64,000 nucleotides of DNA from Comamonas testosteroni (GTDB taxonomy: Bacteria > Pseudomonadota > Gammaproteobacteria > Burkholderiales > Burkholderiaceae_C), in contig NZ_KZ984441.1 in NCBI RefSeq assembly GCF_003569915.1, forward strand, positions 1-64,000, in the 5' to 3' direction. The translations under genes were made by a program, and so were the position numbers. The notes beneath the pieces were generated by a model, which saw only the letters and a list, made by a program, of their open reading frames with translations, had not been told where the DNA came from and searched no databases. Shown here one piece after another: positions 43,515 to 51,711 of the stretch. Each line of letters starts with the position of its first letter. Positions within the stretch are counted from its first letter, which is position 1.

Positions 43515-45151
43515 GCAAACACCTCCTCTGAAGGCTGCACCTCTTTGACCTGCTGACGGGCCACCCAGACTTCATCGAGCCCTCCGGAGATCAGACGATG
43601 CCTCTGGCCCGGATCCAGAATCTGATGATCGCGGCGGCGGTGCATGCCACGCGTTTCAGTGCGCTGCAAGGCGCTGCGGTACATCCAGCGCGAGGTGGCG
43701 AGCATCGCAGCGGCCTCTCTCAAGCGAAGACGCTCTTCTGTCGATTGAGTCTGCGCACCAGCGCGTAACTGAGCCCATAGCGCATCCAGCTTGTGCAACG
43801 ACTGCTGCAGCTCATCGGATTGACGGTTCCAGTTGCGTTCATACGGAAAGACTTCCGCTTGCACTGCCTCAATCAGCTGATGGCTATCGAGCAGCGCCTG
43901 GCCTTGCTCCTGCAAGCCTGCACCGCCTGCGCGATAAAGCTGTCTTGCTCCCAAAGGGTTGTGCTGTGCAAAGCGAGCCGCACCAGCCCCAGCCCAGAAG
44001 CCAGACGAAAGCGCCCAGGCTGCGTTATGGCTGCCTCCACCGGTAAAACCGCCGCATATCAACTCACGCGTTGCCGCATCACCAGCGGCGTAAAGACCTG
44101 TCACCGATGTCGCGCAGTCTTCGTCCACCACGTTCAGACCGCCTGTGCCACGCACGGTTCCCTCCAGCCGCAAGCTGACCGGGAACATCTCATGAAACGG
44201 GTTGATGCCTTTGCGGTCAAACGAGACAAAGAAGTTGGGCTGCGCCGTGCGCATCCACGCCTGAATGCTGGCATCCGCCTTGTCCAACCGCGCAAACACG
44301 GGTTGAGTCTGCAAGGTCTGCGCAATGATGCTGCGCCCACGCGACGACCCTGCTCCTTCGATCAAGCTGCCATCCGCATAGTAGAAATTCGCCCAGTTGT
44401 AGAACAGTGATTTGGTGACGGAGGAAAAAGCAGGCCCCAATCCATAGGCATTGGAAAACTCCATGCCCGACAGCTGTGCACCAGCCTCGGCGGCCATCAA
44501 ATAACCGTCACCCGTCAGCACATTGCAACCCAGTGCACGGCTTAGAAAAGCGCAGCCACCGGTGGCAATGATGGTGGCCGCTGCACGCACCACCCAAGTG
44601 TCTTCGGCCTGCCTGCGCACGCCTGTTGCACCGCACACCACGCCATCCTCATCCACCAGCAGTTCAAGCGCCGGGCTATGGTCAAGAATGCGCACGCCTG
44701 CCGCCTTGACCTGCTTGCGCATCAAGCGCATGTATTCGGGGCCTTGCAGGGAGTTGCGGCGCAGCTTGCCTTCCACATCAACCGGGAAGGGGTAGTCCCA
44801 TTCGGTCAGCAATTCGATGTTGTTCCAGGTCTGCTCCAGCACGCGGTCCATCCATGCCTGCTCGGCCAGCATGCCGCCCATGGTGTAACGGCTGGCCTTG
44901 GCTTTTTCACGCAGATCACCGGTGTTGTCGACATGCCAGACACCGCAGCCCGAAGGCGCAGTCGCGCCCGATGTGCCGCAATAGCCCTTGTCCACCAGCA
45001 ACACGTTTGCGCCCTGGCTTGCTGCGCTGATGGCAGCCCATGCACCAGCAGGCCCGCCGCCAATGACCAGAACGTCCACCTCATGCTGGCTGGAGCCTGC
45101 TGCGCTGGACAGCGTCTGCCTTGAGCTTTCACCCTTTCCCATGTTCTCCAC
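43511..45151 (-). CDS. FAD-binding oxidoreductase of the fumarate reductase / AprA type
   Basis: A 546-residue flavoprotein of the succinate dehydrogenase/fumarate reductase/adenylylsulfate reductase alpha family. The N-terminal dinucleotide fold is DVLVIGGGPAGAWAAISAA; later come GTSGATAPSGCGVWHVD, AAATIIATGGCAFLSRALGCN, GLYAAGDAATRELICGGFTGGG and HNAAWALSSG. The ferredoxin gene overlaps its 3' end, so the two probably form one enzyme. With the sulfonate/nitrate-type binding protein, a role in an organosulfur or related oxidised compound is suggested but not shown. A 124-bp region separates it from the DegT gene upstream on the strand, and I see no clear promoter motif there. Confidence 0.86.
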   Translation of the reverse strand: MENMGKGESSRQTLSSAAGSSQHEVDVLVIGGGPAGAWAAISAASQGANVLLVDKGYCGTSGATAPSGCGVWHVDNTGDLREKAKASRYTMGGMLAEQAWMDRVLEQTWNNIELLTEWDYPFPVDVEGKLRRNSLQGPEYMRLMRKQVKAAGVRILDHSPALELLVDEDGVVCGATGVRRQAEDTWVVRAAATIIATGGCAFLSRALGCNVLTGDGYLMAAEAGAQLSGMEFSNAYGLGPAFSSVTKSLFYNWANFYYADGSLIEGAGSSRGRSIIAQTLQTQPVFARLDKADASIQAWMRTAQPNFFVSFDRKGINPFHEMFPVSLRLEGTVRGTGGLNVVDEDCATSVTGLYAAGDAATRELICGGFTGGGSHNAAWALSSGFWAGAGAARFAQHNPLGARQLYRAGGAGLQEQGQALLDSHQLIEAVQAEVFPYERNWNRQSDELQQSLHKLDALWAQLRAGAQTQSTEERLRLREAAAMLATSRWMYRSALQRTETRGMHRRRDHQILDPGQRHRLISGGLDEVWVARQQVKEVQPSEEVFA

Positions 45152-45275
45152 TCCTTATGCCTGGACCCACAAGGCAAAAGGCCGCGCAGTCCGTTCAAAT
45201 TCAGTGTAGGAACGCGCCGGTGAAAACGGAACGAATGGATTTCTATATCGTTATTGCAGAAAAATGGCTGGCGCC

Positions 45276-46484
45276 TCAGCGCGCAGCCAGGGTGCCTAGC
45301 AAGCCAGCGAATCGTTCATCATCAAGCCATGGGCTGTTGCTGATGGCCAGCAAGCGCTGCGCCCAATCTCGCGCTTGTGTCACATCATCATTTCTCGCTG
45401 CTCCCAGCACATGCCCATAGCGACCATAGTCGGGCAGCACATGCACAAAAGGCAGCGACAGCCCAGACCCATCGCCCCAGTGCGCCTGCAGCACTGCATC
45501 GCGTGACGGCTGATCGGGCATACGCAGCAGAATCACTGGCCAGACACCCTGCGCGCCGCTCACAGCATCTGTCACGACCTCCAGGCCACAAGCTTCGAGC
45601 TGCGCCGCACGCGCCAAGGCTTGCACTTTCGTCTGCTGCTGAAATGCCGAAAAGCGCTGCAACGCACGCACTCCAACACTCTGCCGCCAATCGCCGAGAG
45701 TGTGCTGCGGGATCATGTCGTCAAAATCATCGCCCGCGGCTTCCACCCAATCACCACGAGACAGCGATTTCTCAAGCGGCTTTCCATAGGCCATACGCAA
45801 GCCAGAAGGTCTGTACATCGCGGCATAGCCAAGCAGTTCGAACGCGCGGCGCAGCTCCCACCCCAGGCTTGGCTTGATGGTTTCAAGGCTGGTCTTGCGC
45901 AGCAGTTCACGCAGGCGCGCATCCTGTGCCAATAGAACCCCGCCTTCAAAAGTGCTCAGCCCTTTGCCCACTGCCAGGCTATAGAAGCCGATATCACCGG
46001 TCACACCAACAGGCTGCTCATCAACTCTTGCCCCCAGCGCCTGGGCCGCGTCTTCAATCACATAAGCACCCACTGCACGTGCGCAGTGCAAAGCGGCAGG
46101 CACGTCAGCTACGCGTCCGCAAAGATGCGTGGGCAGCACTGCCAACGTCTTGTCACTGCACAGCTCTCTCAACCTGTCTGTGTCCATGTCCAACACGCCG
46201 GTACGCAAGTCACAGAGTCGCAGTTGCAAGCCGCTTTGCGCTACAGCAAGCGCCACCAGAGGACAGGTATAGGCAGGGGCAATGACTTCCCTGCGCTCAG
46301 GCTTCTGGGCCTTGAGACTGCGCAAAGCCACCATCAGCGCAGAGGTGCCAGAGCACTCCAGCTGAACACTTGGCACACCCAGCCAATGCGCCAATGCTTG
46401 CGAAAAGTCACCGCCGCGCCATGGCAACAAGTCACCGAACTTGAGAGGCAAGCCCGCTGTCGGCGGAACTGTAGGCCGGCGCAT
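45276..46484 (-). CDS. DegT/DnrJ/EryC1/StrS-family aminotransferase (ArnB-like)
   Basis: A 402-residue sugar-aminotransferase-type PLP enzyme. ECSGTSALMVALRSL holds the phosphate-binding Thr/Ser, VIEDAAQALGA the Asp, and the Schiff-base Lys lies in GFYSLAVGKGLSTFEGG near residue 180. Such enzymes aminate nucleotide sugars (ArnB, VioA) but may use other carbonyls. I prefer the ATG at 46484, nine bases after AAAAGG and two after the previous stop; a Met at 46511 would overlap the preceding gene. It is the last gene of the nine-gene export operon. Confidence 0.85.
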   Translation of the reverse strand: MRRPTVPPTAGLPLKFGDLLPWRGGDFSQALAHWLGVPSVQLECSGTSALMVALRSLKAQKPERREVIAPAYTCPLVALAVAQSGLQLRLCDLRTGVLDMDTDRLRELCSDKTLAVLPTHLCGRVADVPAALHCARAVGAYVIEDAAQALGARVDEQPVGVTGDIGFYSLAVGKGLSTFEGGVLLAQDARLRELLRKTSLETIKPSLGWELRRAFELLGYAAMYRPSGLRMAYGKPLEKSLSRGDWVEAAGDDFDDMIPQHTLGDWRQSVGVRALQRFSAFQQQTKVQALARAAQLEACGLEVVTDAVSGAQGVWPVILLRMPDQPSRDAVLQAHWGDGSGLSLPFVHVLPDYGRYGHVLGAARNDDVTQARDWAQRLLAISNSPWLDDERFAGLLGTLAAR

Positions 46485-46485
46485 C

Positions 46486-46875
46486 TCAGCGCGCCTTTTC
46501 TTCCAGTTCATCCGACTCGCTCACGGCCAGACACATGATGCCTGCCACGATGAACAGACAGCCAATGATCTGCGGCCAGCCAATGGGCTCCTTGAATAGC
46601 CAGTATGAAACTGCGAGCACCGAAATGATTTCCAGGTGAGAGGCTGCAAATGCAGGGCCAATTGGCGCATGCTTTAGCAGACTCATCCAGGTAAAAAAAG
46701 CACCTATGTAGCCGATGAAGGCACCATAGATCCAGGGCTGGCCAAAGACACGCACCAGCCATACGACCGAGAACTCCAGTGGCAACGCCGAGTTGCCTGC
46801 CTGCTTGAAGCTCAGTTGGGCCAGGGTGTCAAACGCCATGAGCACCAGAAAGCCGATGACATAAAAGCGCTTCAT
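46486..46875 (-). CDS. EmrE/ArnE-F-like small membrane transporter, subunit 2
   Basis: A 129-residue protein with four membrane helices and one EamA/SMR-like half. MKRFYVIGFLVLMAFDTLAQLSFKQAG has the charged helix-one pattern with a conserved Asp and Gln; ASHLEIISVLAVSYWLFKEPIG is the second signature. ArnE/ArnF and EmrE are half-size proteins that work as dimers. The longer frame to 46953 is antisense noise; the ATG at 46875 is used. It lies two bases after the stop of its sister gene, so the two are likely to be a heterodimer. Confidence 0.82.
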   Translation of the reverse strand: MKRFYVIGFLVLMAFDTLAQLSFKQAGNSALPLEFSVVWLVRVFGQPWIYGAFIGYIGAFFTWMSLLKHAPIGPAFAASHLEIISVLAVSYWLFKEPIGWPQIIGCLFIVAGIMCLAVSESDELEEKAR

Positions 46876-46876
46876 C

Positions 46877-47245
46877 TCAGTGCAGCCCCACAACAGCCAC
46901 GCCAATCGACACCAGCACGATACCCGCCACACGCATGGGTTTGAGTTTTTCACGAAACAGTACGCGCCCCAGGATCATGATGGCCACGATGTTGATGGAG
47001 CCCAGCAGCACACCATCCGACAATGGCACCAACGACAGAAACGCCAACCAGACCAAAAATTCCGCCACATAGCAAGCCAGCCCGACCCACAGCCATGGGC
47101 GCGCCAACATGAAGCGCCAGCGCTCCATTCCATCTCTGTCACCGGGTTCACTGGCGGCAGCCTTGAAAGCCAGTTGGCCACCACTGTCGACCAGCACATT
47201 GAGCACCCATAGCGTGATTACCAGGGGCGAAAGATCACTGCCCAT
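46877..47245 (-). CDS. EmrE/ArnE-F-like small membrane transporter, subunit 1
   Basis: A 122-residue, four-helix protein with the same layout as its downstream sister: WVLNVLVDSGGQLAFKAAAS in helix one and SLVPLSDGVLLGSINIVAIMILGRVLFREKL around helix three. AAGGA five bases before the ATG at 47245 decides this start among three Mets in frame. It overlaps the esterase gene by 11 bases. Paired half-transporters of this kind flip lipid-linked aminosugars in the Arn system; substrate here is unknown. Confidence 0.82.
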   Translation of the reverse strand: MGSDLSPLVITLWVLNVLVDSGGQLAFKAAASEPGDRDGMERWRFMLARPWLWVGLACYVAEFLVWLAFLSLVPLSDGVLLGSINIVAIMILGRVLFREKLKPMRVAGIVLVSIGVAVVGLH

Positions 47246-48161
47246 CGACATCCTTGCTGGGTGCGGACGCATCAGCTATGCGTGCGACAAACTCATTCAT
47301 CTTGGCAATCACGGTGCGACGCTCACGGTCGATGGTGATCATGTGATAGCAGTTGTCAAGCAGAACCAGTTCCACATGCGCATTGCTTGCACCATGCTCG
47401 ATATCGCGTGCATTGCTGACCGATGAGATATCGTCTTCCTTGGCATGTATCACCAAACATGGCGAGCGTAGCAGCACAAGATTCTTCAGCACATTGGCCG
47501 ACAGCGCGCGCAATTCAATAATGCTCCACCACGGATTGCCCGGCAGGCCTGCGGCAGAGCTGTCACCGCTATGCATCTGCTCCACTACGCGGGCGCGCAG
47601 CGCTTCGTCCTTGATGCCATAAGGCGGCGCTTCCATGAAGACACTGTTACGGCCGATCCCCAACAAACGGAACAAAGGCAGCAGAAAAGCCAGCTTGGTA
47701 TAGGCGGGAATGCTCCAGCCGTCATAGCGAAAAGTCGTGGACAGCGCGCAGACCCCCGCGACTTTTTCCGGGTGACGCTCAGCCACCGCCAAGGACAGCA
47801 AGGCCCCCATCGAAAGCCCGCCTACGACTACGTGATCAACAAGCGCTGCAAAGCGCTGCAAGCCCGACTCCGCACTGGCCAGCCAGTCCGTCCAACGGGT
47901 ATTTACCAAGTCTTCCATGCTGCCGCAGTGCCCCGCCAATTGCACTCCGTAAACGGTGAAGCCCTGCTTGTTCAAGCCCTTGCCCAACAAGCGCATCTCT
48001 GCTGGCGTACCTGTGAGGCCGTGAATCAGCAGCACGCCGGTACGCGCGTTGGCACCCGTGCCAGGCATGACAAATTCATGCGGCGTCAGGCACAGCGACT
48101 GCAGTGCTTGTTCGTTCAAGGCGTCGGCCTGCATCAACGCAAAGCCATCCGAAGCATTCAT
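47235..48161 (-). CDS. Alpha/beta-hydrolase (Est30-like carboxylesterase)
   Basis: A 308-residue serine hydrolase. The oxyanion region is LLIHGLTGTPAEM, the nucleophile Ser lies in VGGLSMGALLSL (G-x-S-x-G), the acid Asp in HAKEDDISSV and the His in NCYHMITID. These blocks fit the monoglyceride-lipase/Est30 group. It is cytosolic with no signal. It overlaps the HAD gene by four bases. Lipid-ester or thioester cleavage is likely but not shown. Confidence 0.86.
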   Translation of the reverse strand: MNASDGFALMQADALNEQALQSLCLTPHEFVMPGTGANARTGVLLIHGLTGTPAEMRLLGKGLNKQGFTVYGVQLAGHCGSMEDLVNTRWTDWLASAESGLQRFAALVDHVVVGGLSMGALLSLAVAERHPEKVAGVCALSTTFRYDGWSIPAYTKLAFLLPLFRLLGIGRNSVFMEAPPYGIKDEALRARVVEQMHSGDSSAAGLPGNPWWSIIELRALSANVLKNLVLLRSPCLVIHAKEDDISSVSNARDIEHGASNAHVELVLLDNCYHMITIDRERRTVIAKMNEFVARIADASAPSKDVDGQ

Positions 48162-48871
48162 GCGGCCTGCTCCATCCCCAGAAGCACCTGTTCCAGCAAA
48201 CGCGTAGCCTGACCAAAGTGCTCAAAGCGCGCATGGGCAATGCCTTTACCCTCGCAATAATCAATGAGCTTGTACTTGGCCAGCACAAAATCAGCCTTGC
48301 CGGAAACGCAGAAGTCCGAGGTGCTGTCGCCGATATACAAAACACGGCCATGTACGGCCTGCTGCTCAGCCAATCGCTCGCATTTGCAATTGCCGCTGGC
48401 TCGCTCGCAATGGTTGCTAGCCCACGGGGAGTCCAGACGCCAGCTACGCTCGCCAGTCTGTACCAGATGATTGGCAATCACTTCAATGTCGCCCATACCA
48501 TGTCTTTTCAGCACATGAAGAATGGCGTAATCAATGCCATCGCTGACGACCTGCACCTTGACACCATAAGCCTTGGCTTCGGCGACAAAGCCCGCAAAGT
48601 GCGCATCAATTTCAATGGTGTCCAGATGGCTATCAAGCTCTGCTTCACTCATATCGAGCAATGCAACCTGGCCTTTCATGCATTCACGCGAGCCGATGTC
48701 GCCACGCTCCCATGCATCTTCCAGCTCCTGCCAGCCCGGCTGGCCGAAGCGGTTGAGCAAGGTATCGGTCACATCAAGCAGGCTGATGGTGCCGTCAAAG
48801 TCGCTTTGCACCATCCAGCCGGTGGGAGACTGGGCACCGCGGGAAGGAAAAATCTGAATACGTTTATTCAT
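48158..48871 (-). CDS. HAD-family phosphatase (SerB/MtnX-like)
   Basis: A 237-residue HAD-IB phosphatase. Motif I is QSDFDGTISLLDVTD, motif II lies in VQVVSDGIDYA, and motif III/IV in YIGDSTSDFCVSGKADFVLAK. Members dephosphorylate serine phosphate, phospho-sugars or phosphocholine-like compounds. CKC-type cysteines near residue 160 (NHCERASGNCKC) are unusual and could bind metal. It overlaps both neighbours (eight bases with the adaptor gene and four with the esterase gene). Confidence 0.85.
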   Translation of the reverse strand: MNKRIQIFPSRGAQSPTGWMVQSDFDGTISLLDVTDTLLNRFGQPGWQELEDAWERGDIGSRECMKGQVALLDMSEAELDSHLDTIEIDAHFAGFVAEAKAYGVKVQVVSDGIDYAILHVLKRHGMGDIEVIANHLVQTGERSWRLDSPWASNHCERASGNCKCERLAEQQAVHGRVLYIGDSTSDFCVSGKADFVLAKYKLIDYCEGKGIAHARFEHFGQATRLLEQVLLGMEQAA

Positions 48872-49799
48872 AGAAACTGATCCTCACGTTCTGACCCACT
48901 CGGGCATTGGCAGGGGGCTTTTCGAACTGCAAAACGCTTTCAACAACACGCACAGGGCCACGCTGCGTGTCATCCTGCAGCCGCGCCGTGCCATAGACGG
49001 GGCTGATGCGCTCCACCGTGGCGGCAGGCAGCTCCTGCCTGTCGGCTGCCCCATCTCCATCACTGACGACCCTGGCCTTCATGCCAGCGCGAATGGATGG
49101 AATAAAGCTTTCGTTGACTTCGGCACGAACGATCAGCGGCCGATTCGGCAGCAGCACCAGCATATTGCTGGCAGCCTGCACGGTGCTGCCGACATGGGTG
49201 CCTAATCGAACCACTGTGGCGGCCTCAGGTGCACGCAGCTCATGGCGCTGCTGCAATGCACGCAGTTGCTCCACCTTGCGTTTGGCTACGCTGGCTTCCG
49301 CCGCCGCAATATCGACTTCTGACTGCGCATCACGCAAGGCCTGTGCAGCCTCGTCCACATTCTGCAAATCTGCTGCACCGGCCTTGGCCGCAGTCTGCCA
49401 GCGTCCCAGAGTGGTCTTGAGTTCAGGAAGTCGAGCCTGGCGGGCCTTGAGCTTGGTCTGAGCCAGCTGCGATTCAGATTCGGCAACTGCCAGATCGGCT
49501 CTAGACGCATCATCGGCCAGACGCAGCAGCACCTGACCTTTCTCAACGCTTTGCCCTTCCTTGATCATGAGCTGCTGCACCACACCGGATACAACAGGCG
49601 CCAGCTCCAGCAGCCCGCCTTCCACATCAATTTTTCCGCGCGCCACCGCCACCGCTGCGTTGGCCCGTGTCTGCGCCGATGCGCCAGTCACCAGCGGGGT
49701 AGCGTCCCTGGACGGGGAGCAGCCGCCAAGCACCAGTGTGAGCACGCTCAGCAGCGTCAACCCAGGCACGGTACATAAGCGGAGGGAAACACGATTCAT
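48864..49799 (-). CDS. HlyD/DevB-type periplasmic adaptor lipoprotein
   Basis: A 311-residue membrane-fusion protein. The N-terminus has a lipobox (LTLVLGGC), then a lipoyl half (GGLLELAPVVSGVVQQLMIKEGQSVEKGQVLLRL), a long coiled coil (about residues 90-190) and the second lipoyl half with HELRAPEAATVVRLGTHVG. A beta-barrel domain follows (VRAEVNESFIPSIRAGMKARVV). It should bridge the FtsX-type permease and the TolC-like channel. It is four bases from the ATPase stop. Confidence 0.88.
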   Translation of the reverse strand: MNRVSLRLCTVPGLTLLSVLTLVLGGCSPSRDATPLVTGASAQTRANAAVAVARGKIDVEGGLLELAPVVSGVVQQLMIKEGQSVEKGQVLLRLADDASRADLAVAESESQLAQTKLKARQARLPELKTTLGRWQTAAKAGAADLQNVDEAAQALRDAQSEVDIAAAEASVAKRKVEQLRALQQRHELRAPEAATVVRLGTHVGSTVQAASNMLVLLPNRPLIVRAEVNESFIPSIRAGMKARVVSDGDGAADRQELPAATVERISPVYGTARLQDDTQRGPVRVVESVLQFEKPPANARVGQNVRISFYE

Positions 49800-49802
49800 G
49801 AC

Positions 49803-50564
49803 TTATTCCTTGATGGTGCTGGTCTGACGCCAGCTACTGCGAATGGCGCCGTCCTCCATGGCCAACACGCGATCGGCGTGGCGCACCAGACGAGGATCGT
49901 GGCTGACGCATAGCACCGTGGTGCCGTGGTTGGTCGCAGCACGGTGAAGAATGTCGATAACGCGCTGGCCACTTTCTGCGTCCAGCGCACTGGTGGGTTC
50001 ATCGGCAAACAGCAAATGTGGCTCCTTGGCCATGGCCCTGGCAATGGCCACACGCTGCTTTTCGCCGCCCGAGAGTTGCGCCGGGCGCATATGACTGCGG
50101 TGGGAAAGACCCACTTCATCCAGCGCGCTCTTGGCTCGGCTCAAGGTTTCGCTGTCCTTGAGTCCCATATAGCCCAATGGCAGTTGCACCTGCTCCAGTG
50201 CCGTCAGCGCTGGAAACAGATTGAAGCCCTGAAACACGAAGCCGGTATAGCGCAGGCGAAATCTTTCCAGCGCCCTGGGGCTGAGCTTTGCCAGGTCCTG
50301 ACCCAGTGCCAGCGCCTGACCTCCATCGGGCTTCTGCAAGCCCGACAGCAATGACAGCAAAGTGCTCTTGCCACAGCCCGATGGACCGGAAATCAGGCTC
50401 AGCTCACCGGGGTATAGACTGACCGAAAGCCCCTGCAGCACATGCACCTGGACCACGCCAGAGAGAAAGGATTTTTCCAGCCGCACGGCTTCCAGGCTGG
50501 GCTTGCCCAGAGGCTTGGCTTGTGCGGGCTCGACGATTGCGGAATCGAGGATCATGGATGTCAT
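49803..50564 (-). CDS. ABC transporter ATPase (MacB/DevA type)
   Basis: A 253-residue ATPase of the MacB/LolD/DevA group. Walker A is GPSGCGKSTLLSLLSG near residue 57, the signature LSGGEKQRVAIARAMA and Walker B LLFADEPTSALD, the D-loop and H-loop (VSHDPRLVRHADRVL) all intact. RLRYTGFVFQGFNLFPALTALEQV is the Q-loop typical of this group. It partners with the permease gene 10 bp upstream. Confidence 0.93.
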   Translation of the reverse strand: MTSMILDSAIVEPAQAKPLGKPSLEAVRLEKSFLSGVVQVHVLQGLSVSLYPGELSLISGPSGCGKSTLLSLLSGLQKPDGGQALALGQDLAKLSPRALERFRLRYTGFVFQGFNLFPALTALEQVQLPLGYMGLKDSETLSRAKSALDEVGLSHRSHMRPAQLSGGEKQRVAIARAMAKEPHLLFADEPTSALDAESGQRVIDILHRAATNHGTTVLCVSHDPRLVRHADRVLAMEDGAIRSSWRQTSTIKE

Positions 50565-50574
50565 GGCATGAATC

Positions 50575-51711
50575 TCAGCGCAGCAAAGTCGCCGGGTCTG
50601 CGCGCATCAGGCTGCGCATCGCTCCCAAGCCAGACAATAGGGACAACACCGCAACCATCAGCCCGCAAGCCAGAACCGCAGGTACATTCAGCGCCACAGG
50701 CACACGGTAGGCCGCCGCAATGCTGAGCAGGACCGCACTGGCCAGCGCCGCCAGCACAAAGCCCAGCCCACCAATCCAGCAGGCCTGCTCGACCACTACA
50801 CGGGCCAGCGACCCACGACTCACCCCCAAAGCATTGAGCACCGCGTATTCACGTGCCGAACCAGCAACCACAGCCTTGAGGGACTGACTGGTCACAATGG
50901 AGCCTACCAGGCACACGATGACGGCCATGAACAACACACCCGCGCCTGCACCGGTATCCAGCATCCAGTATTTTTGCGAGCGCTGGGCAAACTGCTTGGC
51001 CGTCCAGACCTCGAACGGGCCAAAACTGCTGACCGGCGGGTTGAGCCTGCTTTGCGCTGCATCGAGGCCTGCGCCTGGGCGCAGCCTGGCTACAAAATAG
51101 GTGCTACCGTGCAGCGCATCGGTACCCGATATTTCACGTGCTGTGCTCAGCGAGGTGAGTACATTCACCCCCCCCAGGCCACGCAGCCCCTCGACAGCCG
51201 CCACAACCCGTACCGGATGATTGTTGACCCAGGCCGTACCGCCCTCCTGTGTTCCCAATGTGTCCAGATCAGCGCGATCAACAATCACGGCACCCGGCTC
51301 GCGCAGGCGCTGACGTTGCCAGTTGCTGAGCACTTTGGTGAACATCATCGATGTCTCCTCCGTGCTCAACCCGGATAGATAGATGGAGACGCCGCCCTGG
51401 CTTGGGTCCCGCGAACGCCAGTCTCCATCCAGCCAGAGGTAAGGCTCGACCGCTGCCACGTCGGGGTCCATACGCAAATGCATTTCCACATCACGCCCGA
51501 TATTGCGGCCAAAGTTCACGCTCTGGGTGCCTGGGTAGCCCACCCAGATATCCGCCGCCGAAGCCGTCACATAAATGGCCGCCGAGCCAAAAATACCCAA
51601 CACCAGTGCCGCCTGCATGGCCAGTAGCACCCCGGAGAATCCCACAGCAAAGATCGAAGGCACAAAGCGGCGCCATTCATGCACCAGCGTCTTGCGGGCC
51701 AGCGCGATCAT
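50575..51711 (-). CDS. ABC permease, FtsX/DevC type
   Basis: A 378-residue membrane protein with the FtsX-type layout: one helix near the N-terminus (IFAVGFSGVLLAMQAALVLG), a large periplasmic domain (about residues 45-245) and three helices at the C-terminus. MIALARKTLVHEWRRF at the start resembles DevC of the DevBCA exporter for heterocyst glycolipids. A conserved AVLNALGVSRGSLARVVV block follows helix two. It overlaps the outer-membrane gene by four bases. Confidence 0.88.
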   Translation of the reverse strand: MIALARKTLVHEWRRFVPSIFAVGFSGVLLAMQAALVLGIFGSAAIYVTASAADIWVGYPGTQSVNFGRNIGRDVEMHLRMDPDVAAVEPYLWLDGDWRSRDPSQGGVSIYLSGLSTEETSMMFTKVLSNWQRQRLREPGAVIVDRADLDTLGTQEGGTAWVNNHPVRVVAAVEGLRGLGGVNVLTSLSTAREISGTDALHGSTYFVARLRPGAGLDAAQSRLNPPVSSFGPFEVWTAKQFAQRSQKYWMLDTGAGAGVLFMAVIVCLVGSIVTSQSLKAVVAGSAREYAVLNALGVSRGSLARVVVEQACWIGGLGFVLAALASAVLLSIAAAYRVPVALNVPAVLACGLMVAVLSLLSGLGAMRSLMRADPATLLR

